Assembly (NCBI GenBank): GCA_030837625.1
Contig: JAUPKF010000006.1
Span: forward strand, 1-45,787
Length of the DNA stretch: 45,787 nt
Source: Patescibacteria group bacterium
Lineage (GTDB): Bacteria; Patescibacteriota; Minisyncoccia; Moranbacterales; UBA2206
Direction of reading: 5' to 3'
Numbering within the stretch: position 1 is the stretch's first letter; every line of letters begins with the position of its first letter. The translations under genes were made by a program, and so were the position numbers. Positions 1-8,503 of this stretch are shown here, piece by piece. The notes under the pieces were generated by a model that saw only the letters and a list, made by a program, of their open reading frames with translations, was not told the DNA's origin and made no database searches.

Positions 1-1635
1 ATGGTAATGAATCCAGTCATTATAAATGAAAGCAAATGGCTGAATTATTTTTTCAATTTTTTTCACTTTGAATCACCGACCTCGTTCATGGTATTTGCAG
101 GATTTGTTGTTTTGGGTCTTTTGGTGGTCGGCAACTTCGTGTCAGCTTTTGCGACCTGGATAAAAATAAAGTTTGTCTGGCGAAAGAACCACGAACTTTC
201 AAACAGTCTTTTGAGAAAGTATGTTTTCATGCCGTATGCCTACTTTTTAAATCACAATACGGCTAGTCTTAGCAAAAATGTGCTTATGGAAGTGAACCAG
301 CTTACTAGCGGATACATTTTGCCCCTGGTGAACATTTTTACCGGCGGCGTGACGGCTTTTGTTATTCTGACAGTACTTCTTTATGTGAATCTGTTGATGA
401 CTTTAGTGGCAGCTGTCGTTCTGATTTCTATGTATCTTTCTGTCTATCTGTACTTTTCGGAAAGAATAAGGACAGGAGGGGAGTTACGATTGAAAACTAA
501 TAAGGAAAGGTTCAGGCTAGCGGGTGAAGCATTGGGCGGTGTCAAGGATATAAAGATTCTTGGCGTAGAAAAATATTTTTTGGACAGATATTCAAAACAT
601 TCAGGGATTTTTTCTGAGGTTCATTCTCGCAATCAAATTATTGGACAAATTCCTCGGTACATTATGGAAGTAGTGGCCTTTGGAGGGATTGTGGGTCTGA
701 TGATATTCTCGGTTTCTTTAAATATGTCAAATCAAAAAGTTATTCCTCTAGTCAGCTTTTTTGCTTTTGCTGGCTACAGACTGATGCCTGCCCTGCAAGA
801 GCTTTTTAATGCTTTGACAACCATGAGATTCAATAAAGCTGTTTTAGACAAAATCCATAAGGATATACTTGAAAATGGTCGTACAGACGTAGCAAAATTT
901 GTAAATAGAAATAAGATAAGCCCTTTGCCGTTTAAAAAAAATATAAAATTGGATAATGTCTCCTTCTGCTACCCAAACAACGCAAAAAATGTGCTGGATA
1001 ATATCACGATGAGCATCGAAAAGAACACTTTTGTGGCTATAATAGGCACTACTGGAGCCGGAAAAACAACACTAGTTGACCTGATGCTGGGGTTGCTTTC
1101 TCCTAGCGAAGGTTTTTTGAAAGTTGACGAAGCTGAGATAAATGAAGAGAGTGTTAAAAATTGGCAGGCGAATCTCGGATATGTTCCTCAACAGATATTT
1201 CTCACGGATGACACCGTGGCTAGCAATATAGCTTTTGGCGTGCCGGCCAAAGAAATTGATTTGGACAGACTCAAGGAATCTGCTCGTATGGCAAATATAC
1301 ACGACTTTGTTGATAGTGAGTTACCGAATAGATATGATACCGTTATAGGCGAGCGGGGTATAAGACTAAGTGGCGGGCAAAAACAAAGAATTGGAATTGC
1401 CAGGGCTTTGTATCATGATCCTGAGATTTTGCTCTTCGATGAAGCTACCAGTTCTCTTGATAATGCGACAGAAAAAGAAGTTTTGAGGGCAATTGAGAAC
1501 GTAGCTAAAACAAAAACGATGATTGTGATCGCTCACAGACTTACAACCGTCAAGAATTGTGACAAGGTTTATGTCGTAGAAAAAGGAATGATCATTAAAG
1601 AAGGAAGTTATGATGAAATAGTTCGCAAGGTCTAA
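1..1635 (+). CDS. ABC transporter, PglK-type lipid-linked oligosaccharide flippase, 5' end cut by the window
   Basis: An ABC half-transporter with a membrane domain followed by one nucleotide-binding domain. The visible 544 residues show Walker A at 349-357 (Lys355), the LSGGQ signature at 456-460, Walker B LLFDE at 477-481 and the switch His512. The membrane part (about residues 25-280) has at least four hydrophobic segments. Compared with PglK/MsbA-type flippases of about 565-590 residues, the first helix and about 30-50 residues are missing, and the first visible Met aligns inside the family N-terminus. The true start therefore probably lies upstream of the window. The family flips undecaprenyl-linked oligosaccharides across the inner membrane using ATP, which fits the glycan genes that follow. 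A different lipid or glycan substrate cannot be excluded. Confidence 0.85.
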   Translation: MVMNPVIINESKWLNYFFNFFHFESPTSFMVFAGFVVLGLLVVGNFVSAFATWIKIKFVWRKNHELSNSLLRKYVFMPYAYFLNHNTASLSKNVLMEVNQLTSGYILPLVNIFTGGVTAFVILTVLLYVNLLMTLVAAVVLISMYLSVYLYFSERIRTGGELRLKTNKERFRLAGEALGGVKDIKILGVEKYFLDRYSKHSGIFSEVHSRNQIIGQIPRYIMEVVAFGGIVGLMIFSVSLNMSNQKVIPLVSFFAFAGYRLMPALQELFNALTTMRFNKAVLDKIHKDILENGRTDVAKFVNRNKISPLPFKKNIKLDNVSFCYPNNAKNVLDNITMSIEKNTFVAIIGTTGAGKTTLVDLMLGLLSPSEGFLKVDEAEINEESVKNWQANLGYVPQQIFLTDDTVASNIAFGVPAKEIDLDRLKESARMANIHDFVDSELPNRYDTVIGERGIRLSGGQKQRIGIARALYHDPEILLFDEATSSLDNATEKEVLRAIENVAKTKTMIVIAHRLTTVKNCDKVYVVEKGMIIKEGSYDEIVRKV

Positions 1636-1643
1636 AAAGATAT

Positions 1644-3554
1644 ATGGTCAATCAAAAAAAACTATTGGACAAATTACCCTCCAAAGCGTTTTGTGCTCTT
1701 TTGGTTATACTTGGATTACTATGCGGACTGATAAATGTCTTCCCGCACTTGTCGATAAAAAAAGAGGTTGAACAGCGAGGATATGTATATATGCCTGTGC
1801 AGACAGAGGGAATGCTTACTGACGAAGCGCTTTGGTATGTACCAATGTCCAAAAAGATATACGAGAATCATGGTGCTAACAACGATTTCTTTTTTAAACA
1901 ATATAGAAATTCTTCTACGCCTGTTCCTTTGCTTCCCAATTATATTTACGCGTTCTTCTTCTTATTTTTCCGTGATATTTCTCATATTTTTTTGGCTGGT
2001 ATATTTTTGTTTTCCGGCGTGCTGTTTGTTTTGTTTTATTTTTTGGGAAAAATGTTTTTTCTTAACAGGACAAAAGCATTGTTTTTTGCCAGCTTTGTAA
2101 CCATCGCCAGTGTTCCAATCAGGAACTTCCTCTATGTCTTGACATCTATGTTAAATTCCGGCATCACTCTCATAACATCAGGGAGCTTGGCTTCTTTTAA
2201 GGCCAACATCTCTTATTTCATATCTACATTCAGCGGGTTTGTTTTACCGGTAAGTCGGGATTTGCCCGTTAATCTCTCCCTTATCTCACTGACTGATCCT
2301 CTTATAACTTATTTGATCTATATCCCCGCTATAACCGGGCTCTTGTATTTTTTCAATAAGCTGGATAAAAAATCGGCTGTAATTTCGGGAATATTGATAG
2401 GCTTATCGTTCCAGACCTATTTGTATTATGCGGTTTTGTTGTCTGTGGTGGCTTCGCTGTATTTGGTTTATGCCATATTTAAGCTTGAAAAAAAAGATTT
2501 GTATAAAATACTTCTCCTTAATGGAGTTATATTTCTTTTTTTCCTATTCTATGCTTTCAGTTTATATAATTTTTATTCATTACCCCAAGCTCAAGACGTT
2601 GCCCGCAGAATTGGCGCGGAACACGGCTTCCAATTCCGATGGATAGTATGGAAGGAGTACGTTGTATGCGCCGTGTTTCTTTTTTTGAACTGGCTGATAT
2701 TTAAAAATACCCACCACAAGAAATATCTGTTTTACTTGTTTGTTTTTTTGTCGATGTTTATCTGTTATAACCTGCAGATGATATTCGGGTTTATGCCCCA
2801 CCCCGATCATTGGAGTAGGGCATTTAGTCCCTTGCTATTTATTTTTTTCTTGGATGTAGTATTCAGTTGGCGGTATTTAAATAAAACGCCCCAAATGGCG
2901 TTTGCTTCAGATGTTTTGATCCTGGTATGCACAACATTGATATTTTTTACATCTGTCTCTAACTTCATTCGCTTTAAAGATATAAGTGGGGATAAGATAG
3001 CGGTTGATCTCAATGGATTCTCTTTTGATGGGGGGATTTACCAATCTTATGAATGGATAGATAATCATCCTGGCAATTATATCTCACCTTCCTTTCTAAC
3101 GACTTACTATCTGGTTTTATATACAAAAGCGTCGCCCTATTTGGCGTCTGCCGCCAATAGTCTGGCTGGCAATTATGAACTGGAGCAGAGATTTTTGGAA
3201 ACTTTCAAGGTGTGGAATGTGCCATCTTCGCAATTGGGAGAGATCCTTTCGCCAAAAGATAAAAAGGTGTCGCTTAATAAAGACATATCGCTTAATCTCT
3301 ATACCAACTATTATTCCGACCAGTCATTTAATTATTCTTTGGTGCCAGGATCAGGCAGAGACATACCAGCCGAAAAGGTCGAAGAGTTGTTGAAACGCTA
3401 CGAAGACATCGAAATTGACCCAGATAAGTATAAGGGGTATTATCTGTACTACGGGCCGTTTGAGCGGGATCTGATTGGCGATTTTCTTCCGGGTCAAATG
3501 CCTCTGGAAAAAGTTTACCATAACGAGAAAATTTACATATATAAAATAATATGA
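1644..3554 (+). CDS. Polytopic membrane protein, possible GT-C-type glycosyltransferase
   Basis: A 636-residue integral membrane protein with one N-terminal helix (about residues 15-35), a cluster of roughly ten further hydrophobic segments up to about residue 440, and a soluble C-terminal part of about 190 residues. The first outer loop carries an acidic pair (TDEALWY, near residue 58). This is the position where GT-C enzymes, which use polyprenyl-phosphate sugars on the outer face of the membrane, keep a catalytic acidic residue. The end contains YYGPFERD, a type of tail I associate with such proteins. The gene starts 8 nt after the flippase and its stop overlaps the next GT2 gene by 4 nt. 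That GT2 could supply the lipid-linked sugar donor. The GT-C assignment is inference from topology and context. Confidence 0.6.
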   Translation: MVNQKKLLDKLPSKAFCALLVILGLLCGLINVFPHLSIKKEVEQRGYVYMPVQTEGMLTDEALWYVPMSKKIYENHGANNDFFFKQYRNSSTPVPLLPNYIYAFFFLFFRDISHIFLAGIFLFSGVLFVLFYFLGKMFFLNRTKALFFASFVTIASVPIRNFLYVLTSMLNSGITLITSGSLASFKANISYFISTFSGFVLPVSRDLPVNLSLISLTDPLITYLIYIPAITGLLYFFNKLDKKSAVISGILIGLSFQTYLYYAVLLSVVASLYLVYAIFKLEKKDLYKILLLNGVIFLFFLFYAFSLYNFYSLPQAQDVARRIGAEHGFQFRWIVWKEYVVCAVFLFLNWLIFKNTHHKKYLFYLFVFLSMFICYNLQMIFGFMPHPDHWSRAFSPLLFIFFLDVVFSWRYLNKTPQMAFASDVLILVCTTLIFFTSVSNFIRFKDISGDKIAVDLNGFSFDGGIYQSYEWIDNHPGNYISPSFLTTYYLVLYTKASPYLASAANSLAGNYELEQRFLETFKVWNVPSSQLGEILSPKDKKVSLNKDISLNLYTNYYSDQSFNYSLVPGSGRDIPAEKVEELLKRYEDIEIDPDKYKGYYLYYGPFERDLIGDFLPGQMPLEKVYHNEKIYIYKII

Positions 3555-4483
3555 AGCTGTCCGTAATAGTGCCGTGTTATAATGAGGAAAAAGTGTTGCA
3601 TCTTCTGGCTGAGAGGTTGGGGGCGGTCTTTCTGGAATTGAAAGCGGATGATTATGAAATAATTTTGGTGAATGATGGCAGCACGGATAGGACGGAAAGC
3701 ATCATAAAGGAGTTGTCGAAAAATAACGGAAAGTATAAAGCCGTACACCTGTCAAGAAATTTCGGGCATCAGGCTGCGCTCTTGGCCGGTCTTGCCCATT
3801 TCACGGGCGACGCGGCATTCTTGCTTGATGCTGATTTGCAGGATCCTCCCGAATTAATAGGACGTTTCATTGAAAAATATAATGAAGGATACGAAGTTGT
3901 TTACGGGGTAAAGAAAGCCAGAAAAGAAAATTTTTTTAAAAAAGCAACTTACAGACTCTATTATAAAATATTGCGAATGTTGGCCGAAATTGATATACCG
4001 CTGGAAAGCGGCGATTTTTGTCTTTTGAGCAGGCGGGTGGTTTCCGTAATCATTTCTATGCCGGAAAGAAACAAATTTCTGAGAGGGCTGAGAAGCTGGG
4101 TGGGATTCAAACAGTATGCGCTGGAGTATAACCGGGATAAAAGGCGGAGCGGGGCGTCTAAATATACCATAAGGAAGCTATTGAAACTATCAAACGACGG
4201 AATCTTCGGTTTTTCAAAGGTTCCACTCAAAGTTTCTTTTTGGCTGGGGATTTTTATTTGTTTGGGCTGTTTTGGGGCCGCAATCATATTTTTTATCCTT
4301 TACCTTATTTCTGATATCCACAATAAACTTCCCGGCTATACTTCTTTGATACTGTCTATATTATTTTTTGGAGGAATCCAACTTTTTGCACTCGGTCTTA
4401 TCGGAGGATATATAGGAAGGATATACGATACAGTGAGAAATCGGCCGGAATATATTATAAAAGGAAAGGACAATATTGTTTAA
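3551..4483 (+). CDS. GT2 polyprenyl-phosphate sugar transferase (ArnC/GtrB/DPM1-like)
   Basis: A 310-residue family 2 glycosyltransferase with a C-terminal membrane anchor. The GT-A core shows VPCYNEE at 7-13, NDGSTD at 41-46, the metal-binding DAD at 93-95 and LQDPPE at 96-101. Two strong hydrophobic helices follow at about 225-255 and 260-290. This architecture is typical of enzymes that move a sugar from a nucleotide donor to undecaprenyl phosphate. The gene overlaps its upstream neighbour by ATGA, so the two are probably translated together, and the membrane protein before it is a plausible user of the lipid-linked sugar. The sugar itself cannot be read from the sequence. Confidence 0.88.
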   Translation: MKLSVIVPCYNEEKVLHLLAERLGAVFLELKADDYEIILVNDGSTDRTESIIKELSKNNGKYKAVHLSRNFGHQAALLAGLAHFTGDAAFLLDADLQDPPELIGRFIEKYNEGYEVVYGVKKARKENFFKKATYRLYYKILRMLAEIDIPLESGDFCLLSRRVVSVIISMPERNKFLRGLRSWVGFKQYALEYNRDKRRSGASKYTIRKLLKLSNDGIFGFSKVPLKVSFWLGIFICLGCFGAAIIFFILYLISDIHNKLPGYTSLILSILFFGGIQLFALGLIGGYIGRIYDTVRNRPEYIIKGKDNIV

Positions 4484-4493
4484 AAGAGCAGCC

Positions 4494-5213
4494 ATGGAAA
4501 AACATGTTTTTGGATCAACAATTGAAATTGAAGATAAAAATTGGTGGTATAGAAGCAGGCGGAATTTGTTAGGGATGCTTATCAAAAAGCACGCCCCGGA
4601 AAATATAGAAAAAAGTTTGGATATAGGCTGCGGAGTCGGTTCTAATTTCAGCCTTCTCAGGGGAGAAGCATACGGTCTGGATATTGACCAAGAGGCGCTG
4701 GCGTTTTGCAAAACGAAGGGGTATGACTATTTAGTGTATGGAGATATTGCCCATAATAACTTTCAAGATAATTTTTTTGATTTGATACTTTGTTCGGAAG
4801 TTCTTGAGCATATTTTCGATGATAGATCCGCCGTAAAAGAAGTTAAGAGAATCTTGAAGCCGGGAGGAGTCGCTATCCTGACAGTGCCGGCGTTTTCTAT
4901 CTTATGGCATGACAATGATATCATTGGCAACCATCACAGGCGCTACAGAAAAAAACAATTTGCTGGCTTGATTGAAAAAGAGGGTTTGAAAATCGAAAGA
5001 ATATCATATTGGAATTTCTTCTTTTTTCTTCCGGCCTTGCTTGTCGTACTTTTTTCTCGACTGGCCGATAAAAAAGATAAAAAAGACCTGAAGCTTAATA
5101 TGGGACCTCGATTTATGGATTATTTTACTGAGCTTTCTTTTTGGGAAAACAAGTTGTTTTTGAGAGTCAATTGGCCATTTGGCACCAGCATCGTTGCCGT
5201 GGTTAGAAAATAA
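4494..5213 (+). CDS. Class I SAM-dependent methyltransferase
   Basis: A 239-residue protein with a Rossmann methyltransferase fold. Motif I is LDIGCGVGS (about 42-50), the acidic end of beta-2 is GLDID, and a post-motif FDLILCSEVLEH follows. The N-terminal NWWYRSRR element is common in methyltransferases of glycan loci. An upstream in-frame TTG at 4476 would add six residues and overlap the GT2 gene. I prefer the ATG at 4494, which has AAAGAG just upstream and gives the usual N-terminus. A hydrophobic patch near residue 180 suggests membrane contact. It probably methylates a sugar or lipid-linked glycan, but the acceptor is unknown. The next gene starts directly after its stop codon. Confidence 0.85.
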   Translation: MEKHVFGSTIEIEDKNWWYRSRRNLLGMLIKKHAPENIEKSLDIGCGVGSNFSLLRGEAYGLDIDQEALAFCKTKGYDYLVYGDIAHNNFQDNFFDLILCSEVLEHIFDDRSAVKEVKRILKPGGVAILTVPAFSILWHDNDIIGNHHRRYRKKQFAGLIEKEGLKIERISYWNFFFFLPALLVVLFSRLADKKDKKDLKLNMGPRFMDYFTELSFWENKLFLRVNWPFGTSIVAVVRK

Positions 5214-5909
5214 ATGAGAAAAATTACGGCGAAACAATTTGTTCGTACCCAATCAACCAGTCTTTGGCGTTATGTTGTTGATGAGGCAATTTGGGGAAGT
5301 CTTTTTTGGGTTCCCACCCTGGTAGGCGTCGGGCTTAGGTATTTTTTTTATGGCTTTCTTTTGAAAAATGACGGTTTTTTTTATGTCGATAATAATGTGC
5401 GGATAAAAATGTTTTCCAATGTGATTCTCGGAAAAAATGCCTATCTTGATTATGGATGTTATTTGCATGCTTGCCCTAGCGGGATAGAAATTGGAGAAAA
5501 TTCGGTCATCATGCACAATAGTGTCATTCATGTTTTCAATTTTGTTGGCCTGCCACATGCATCCATAAAAATCGGGAGAGGCGTATTTATTGGGGAAAAC
5601 TCGGTAATTCGAGGCCAGGGAGGAGTAACAATAGGAAATGATTGTCTTATTTCGCCTAAAGTGTCTATTCTAGCAGTAAACCATTCTTTCGCCAGTGCCG
5701 ATTTGCTTATAAAGGACCAGCCTTTGGATGCTAAGGGGATAATAATAGGAGACGATGTTTGGGTGGGAGGAGGGGCTACCATACTTGATGGAGTGAAGAT
5801 AGGCAGGGGTTCGGTAATAGGTGCGGGGAGCGTTGTGACAAAAGACATCCCTGAGTTTTCAGTCGCAGTAGGAAATCCGGCCAAAGTTGTTAAGAGTAGA
5901 AAAAAATGA
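5214..5909 (+). CDS. Left-handed beta-helix (hexapeptide) acyltransferase, probable sugar O- or N-acetyltransferase
   Basis: A 231-residue protein whose region from about 60 to 225 is built of hexapeptide repeats of the [LIV]-G-x-x-x-x type (for example IEIGENSVI, IKIGRGVFI, VTIGNDCLI, IIIGDDVWV, VKIGRGSVI). A likely catalytic histidine is His157 in ILAVNHSF. It ends in the family hallmark VAVGNPAKVV (217-226). Such trimeric enzymes acetylate sugars from acetyl-CoA in the cytoplasm. The first 50 residues are hydrophobic and aromatic, longer than in a minimal WbbJ-like enzyme. The gene begins immediately after the preceding methyltransferase and overlaps the next one by 4 nt. It might acetylate an amino or hydroxyl group on a glycan precursor, but the substrate is open. 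Confidence 0.88.
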   Translation: MRKITAKQFVRTQSTSLWRYVVDEAIWGSLFWVPTLVGVGLRYFFYGFLLKNDGFFYVDNNVRIKMFSNVILGKNAYLDYGCYLHACPSGIEIGENSVIMHNSVIHVFNFVGLPHASIKIGRGVFIGENSVIRGQGGVTIGNDCLISPKVSILAVNHSFASADLLIKDQPLDAKGIIIGDDVWVGGGATILDGVKIGRGSVIGAGSVVTKDIPEFSVAVGNPAKVVKSRKK

Positions 5910-6679
5910 GGACGAAAAGTGAAAAGATAAGTCTGATAATGACCGAGGAGCACATACAATCTTGGCAGGATACCAGAGAAAGGTTGCCAGTTTTGAAGCT
6001 CAAAGATAGGATAAAAAATAACCTCTTTTTATATTATTTGTCTAACGTTGTTTTATTTCCAATAAAGCATAACTTTTATTATTCCAAACAACTGTTCAGG
6101 ATTTTGTCTCGCGAAGACATAATACTCAATCTTGGGTCCGGAAATAAGATTATCGATCGTTCAATAATCAATGTTGATCAATTCAAATATGATAATGTTG
6201 ATATTTTGGGAGATATTAACTGTTTACCGATAAAAGATGATTGTGTGGACGGGGTAATTAATGAAGTGACGCTTGAGCATCTGAAAAATCCCCGGAGAGC
6301 CTTGGAAGAAATGAACAGGATTTTGAAGTGCGGTGGGTATTTGTGTTTGTCTGTTCCTTTCTTATTCTACTACCACGAATCGCCCGATGATTATCATCGT
6401 TGGACAAAAAGCGGCATAATCCTATTGCTGAAGGAAAATAATTTTGATATAGTTAAATTTGAGAACCTAGGCGGTCCCGTGGGATCTTTTGTTCTAATAA
6501 CCGCCCAGGTCTTGGCCATCGTTTTTTCGTTCAATATCAAAAGCTTATATCATGCATTTTCATATTTTTTCTTACTAGTATTGTCGCCGCTGTACTTGCT
6601 TGATAATATTTTTTCGAGGTATTCAATGGCTAGCAATGCTTCATCCATATTTTTAATTATTGCTAAAAAAATTGGGTAG
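5906..6679 (+). CDS. SAM-dependent methyltransferase with hydrophobic C-terminus
   Basis: A 257-residue class I methyltransferase. Motif I is degenerate but recognisable (LNLGSGNK, 74-81), followed by NVDQF at strand 2 and by GVINEVTLEHLKNP. The LKCGGYLCLSVPF strand and YHRWTKSG are typical of the Methyltransf_11-like group in glycan loci. A long hydrophobic stretch at about 196-235 suggests membrane association. The start codon overlaps the acetyltransferase stop by ATGA. A second in-frame ATG lies 33 nt downstream at 5939, so the exact start is uncertain. Its acceptor is unknown. A role in glycan O-methylation is inferred from the neighbours. Confidence 0.8.
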   Translation: MRTKSEKISLIMTEEHIQSWQDTRERLPVLKLKDRIKNNLFLYYLSNVVLFPIKHNFYYSKQLFRILSREDIILNLGSGNKIIDRSIINVDQFKYDNVDILGDINCLPIKDDCVDGVINEVTLEHLKNPRRALEEMNRILKCGGYLCLSVPFLFYYHESPDDYHRWTKSGIILLLKENNFDIVKFENLGGPVGSFVLITAQVLAIVFSFNIKSLYHAFSYFFLLVLSPLYLLDNIFSRYSMASNASSIFLIIAKKIG

Positions 6680-6716
6680 CTTCTTGGAAATAAAAATTAC
6701 TTAACCAGCCAATAAA

Positions 6717-7676
6717 ATGAAGATACTAAATACGATCGGTTCGATATACACCGAAGAGGCGAAGGAATTATTAAAAGGAATAGGCGACGCGGATTATCTG
6801 GACTTGGAAAACCAAGAGCAGCTTAAGGAGATAGTTGGCAATTATGAGATTGCGGTCATCGGGCTTGGATTGAACTATGATAAAGAAGTAATCGACGCGG
6901 GAAGAAAGCTCAAGATAATTGCCACTGCTTCGACCGGAACGGACCATATCGACCTGAATTATGCCCGAAAAAATGGGGTTACAGTGTTAAGTCTGAAAAA
7001 CGATCGAAAATTTTTGGACAGTATAACCGGTACGGCGGAGCTGGCTTTTCTCTTGACCCTGGCACTTATGAGAAACTTTTTGCCAGCTACAAAGTCGACT
7101 CTTGGTTATTGTTGGGCGGATAAATTCAGGGGCCATAATCTATATAAAAAAACTTTGGGAATTGTGGGGCTCGGGAGACTCGGGACAATGATGGCGCGGT
7201 ATGGGAACGCTTTTGGGATGAAAGTCATTGCCTGCGATCCTTATCTGGAAGATAAAGTTTTTTCAAAGACTAATTGTAAAAAAGTTGATTTTGATGTTCT
7301 CTTGAAATCAAGCGACATTATATCCATACACGTTCATCTAAGCGAAGAAACGAAAAACATGTTTGACAGTAGAGCTTTTGAGCTTATGAAAAAAGAGGCG
7401 ATTATCGTCAATACCTCAAGGGGAAAAATTGTCAACGAAAAAGATATCCTTGATGCTCTTAAGAAAAATAAAATCGCGGGATACGCGACGGATGTTTTGT
7501 CGGATGAGTTGAACTTCAACCAGAAGTTTGAAAATAACGCTCTTATAAAATACGCAAAGCGCAACAGCAATGTTATAGTTACTCCACATGTCGGAGGAGT
7601 GACATTCGAGTCTAGGGAGGCGACAGATATCTTTATCGCCAAAAAAGTCATTAAAGAGTTAAATAAATCAAAATGA
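6717..7676 (+). CDS. D-isomer-specific 2-hydroxyacid dehydrogenase (3-phosphoglycerate dehydrogenase-like)
   Basis: A 319-residue NAD-dependent dehydrogenase with the catalytic triad Arg235 (VNTSRG), Glu264 (DVLSDE) and His291 (TPHVGG), and the nucleotide-binding GLGRLG at 151-156. It has the short form of the family, without the ACT domain of full-length SerA. Family members interconvert 2-keto acids and D-2-hydroxyacids. It starts 37 nt after the previous gene and overlaps the following methyltransferase by ATGA, so it belongs to the operon. Its place just before a sialic-acid-synthase-like gene suggests a role in making or modifying a keto- or hydroxy-acid used in the glycan. That is inference, and simple serine biosynthesis cannot be excluded. 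Confidence 0.88.
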   Translation: MKILNTIGSIYTEEAKELLKGIGDADYLDLENQEQLKEIVGNYEIAVIGLGLNYDKEVIDAGRKLKIIATASTGTDHIDLNYARKNGVTVLSLKNDRKFLDSITGTAELAFLLTLALMRNFLPATKSTLGYCWADKFRGHNLYKKTLGIVGLGRLGTMMARYGNAFGMKVIACDPYLEDKVFSKTNCKKVDFDVLLKSSDIISIHVHLSEETKNMFDSRAFELMKKEAIIVNTSRGKIVNEKDILDALKKNKIAGYATDVLSDELNFNQKFENNALIKYAKRNSNVIVTPHVGGVTFESREATDIFIAKKVIKELNKSK

Positions 7677-8503
7677 TGATGAATATCAAGCAAGTCGCTT
7701 TGCTCAACAAGGAAGGCGAAATTATTGAAAGTTTCGGTAAAGGAAAGAAAAAATATCAATCCTCCTCTGTCCTCCCGGTGGTTATTGACTATTATCTTTG
7801 GGACAGCGAGAAACAGCATGATAGCGCCGAGAAATATAAAGATCAAATCAAGCGGGTTTTTTATCAGGAGAAAGTGGAACCAAAAATTAAAAATATGCTT
7901 CAAGATGATATCCAAAGATTAGAATTGGCGCAGAAATTTTCTTATGGAGAAAAAGTTTTGGAAACAGGATGCAGTGATGGAAGCGTAAGTATTAAAATCG
8001 CCCAGTTGCCAAAAGTTAAAAGAGTAGTGGGTATTGATATTCGTCCTTCCGCTATTAAGGATGGAAAATTGTTAATAAAAGATTTAGTCAGAAAGAAAGA
8101 AATAAGTTCCGAAACGGCTAAAAAAGTTTTTTTGCTAAACTATGCCAATGAAAACTTTCCCAGTCGTTATGGACAGTTTGATTCGGTTTGCGCTTATGAA
8201 ATTTTTGAGCATTTGTCCCCGCAGGATCTCCTGCCGATTTTCCAGAGCACGTATAAGTTTTTGAAAAAAAACGGAAATTTTTTTGTCAGTGTTCCCAACC
8301 GTTTTCCCGACAAAAAATATGACAAACTTGGGAGATCAAGATGGAAATGGTTTGATCACCGCAATTTTTTCAGCCAGTTAAGTCTAGAGATGTTTTTAAA
8401 GAAATTTTTTAAACAAGTCAAGTTTCACTCCCTTTATCCGGGAGAAAAAATTGAAGACGGGATATATCTAATTTGTGAGTGCAAGGGAAAATTATATGAC
8501 TAA
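7673..8503 (+). CDS. SAM-dependent methyltransferase
   Basis: A 276-residue protein with motif I VLETGCSDGSV (95-105), VVGIDIRPSAI at strand 2, and SVCAYEIFEHLSPQ before strand 5. About 90 residues precede the fold, longer than in minimal family members, and are charged. The start ATG is one of two consecutive ATGs and overlaps the dehydrogenase stop. Its own stop overlaps the NeuB-like gene that follows by 8 nt. The tight coupling to the dehydrogenase and to the synthase suggests that the three act on one precursor. The substrate is unknown. Confidence 0.82.
   Translation: MMMNIKQVALLNKEGEIIESFGKGKKKYQSSSVLPVVIDYYLWDSEKQHDSAEKYKDQIKRVFYQEKVEPKIKNMLQDDIQRLELAQKFSYGEKVLETGCSDGSVSIKIAQLPKVKRVVGIDIRPSAIKDGKLLIKDLVRKKEISSETAKKVFLLNYANENFPSRYGQFDSVCAYEIFEHLSPQDLLPIFQSTYKFLKKNGNFFVSVPNRFPDKKYDKLGRSRWKWFDHRNFFSQLSLEMFLKKFFKQVKFHSLYPGEKIEDGIYLICECKGKLYD

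Noticed and set aside
1-9. ATG at the first base as the true start of the flippase gene
   Set aside because: The first helix of the family is missing, so this Met is probably internal and the gene continues upstream of the window.
7334-7915. 193-codon minus-strand frame across the dehydrogenase/methyltransferase junction
   Set aside because: It lies opposite two well-supported genes, has low-complexity Phe/Leu/Ser composition and no family match.
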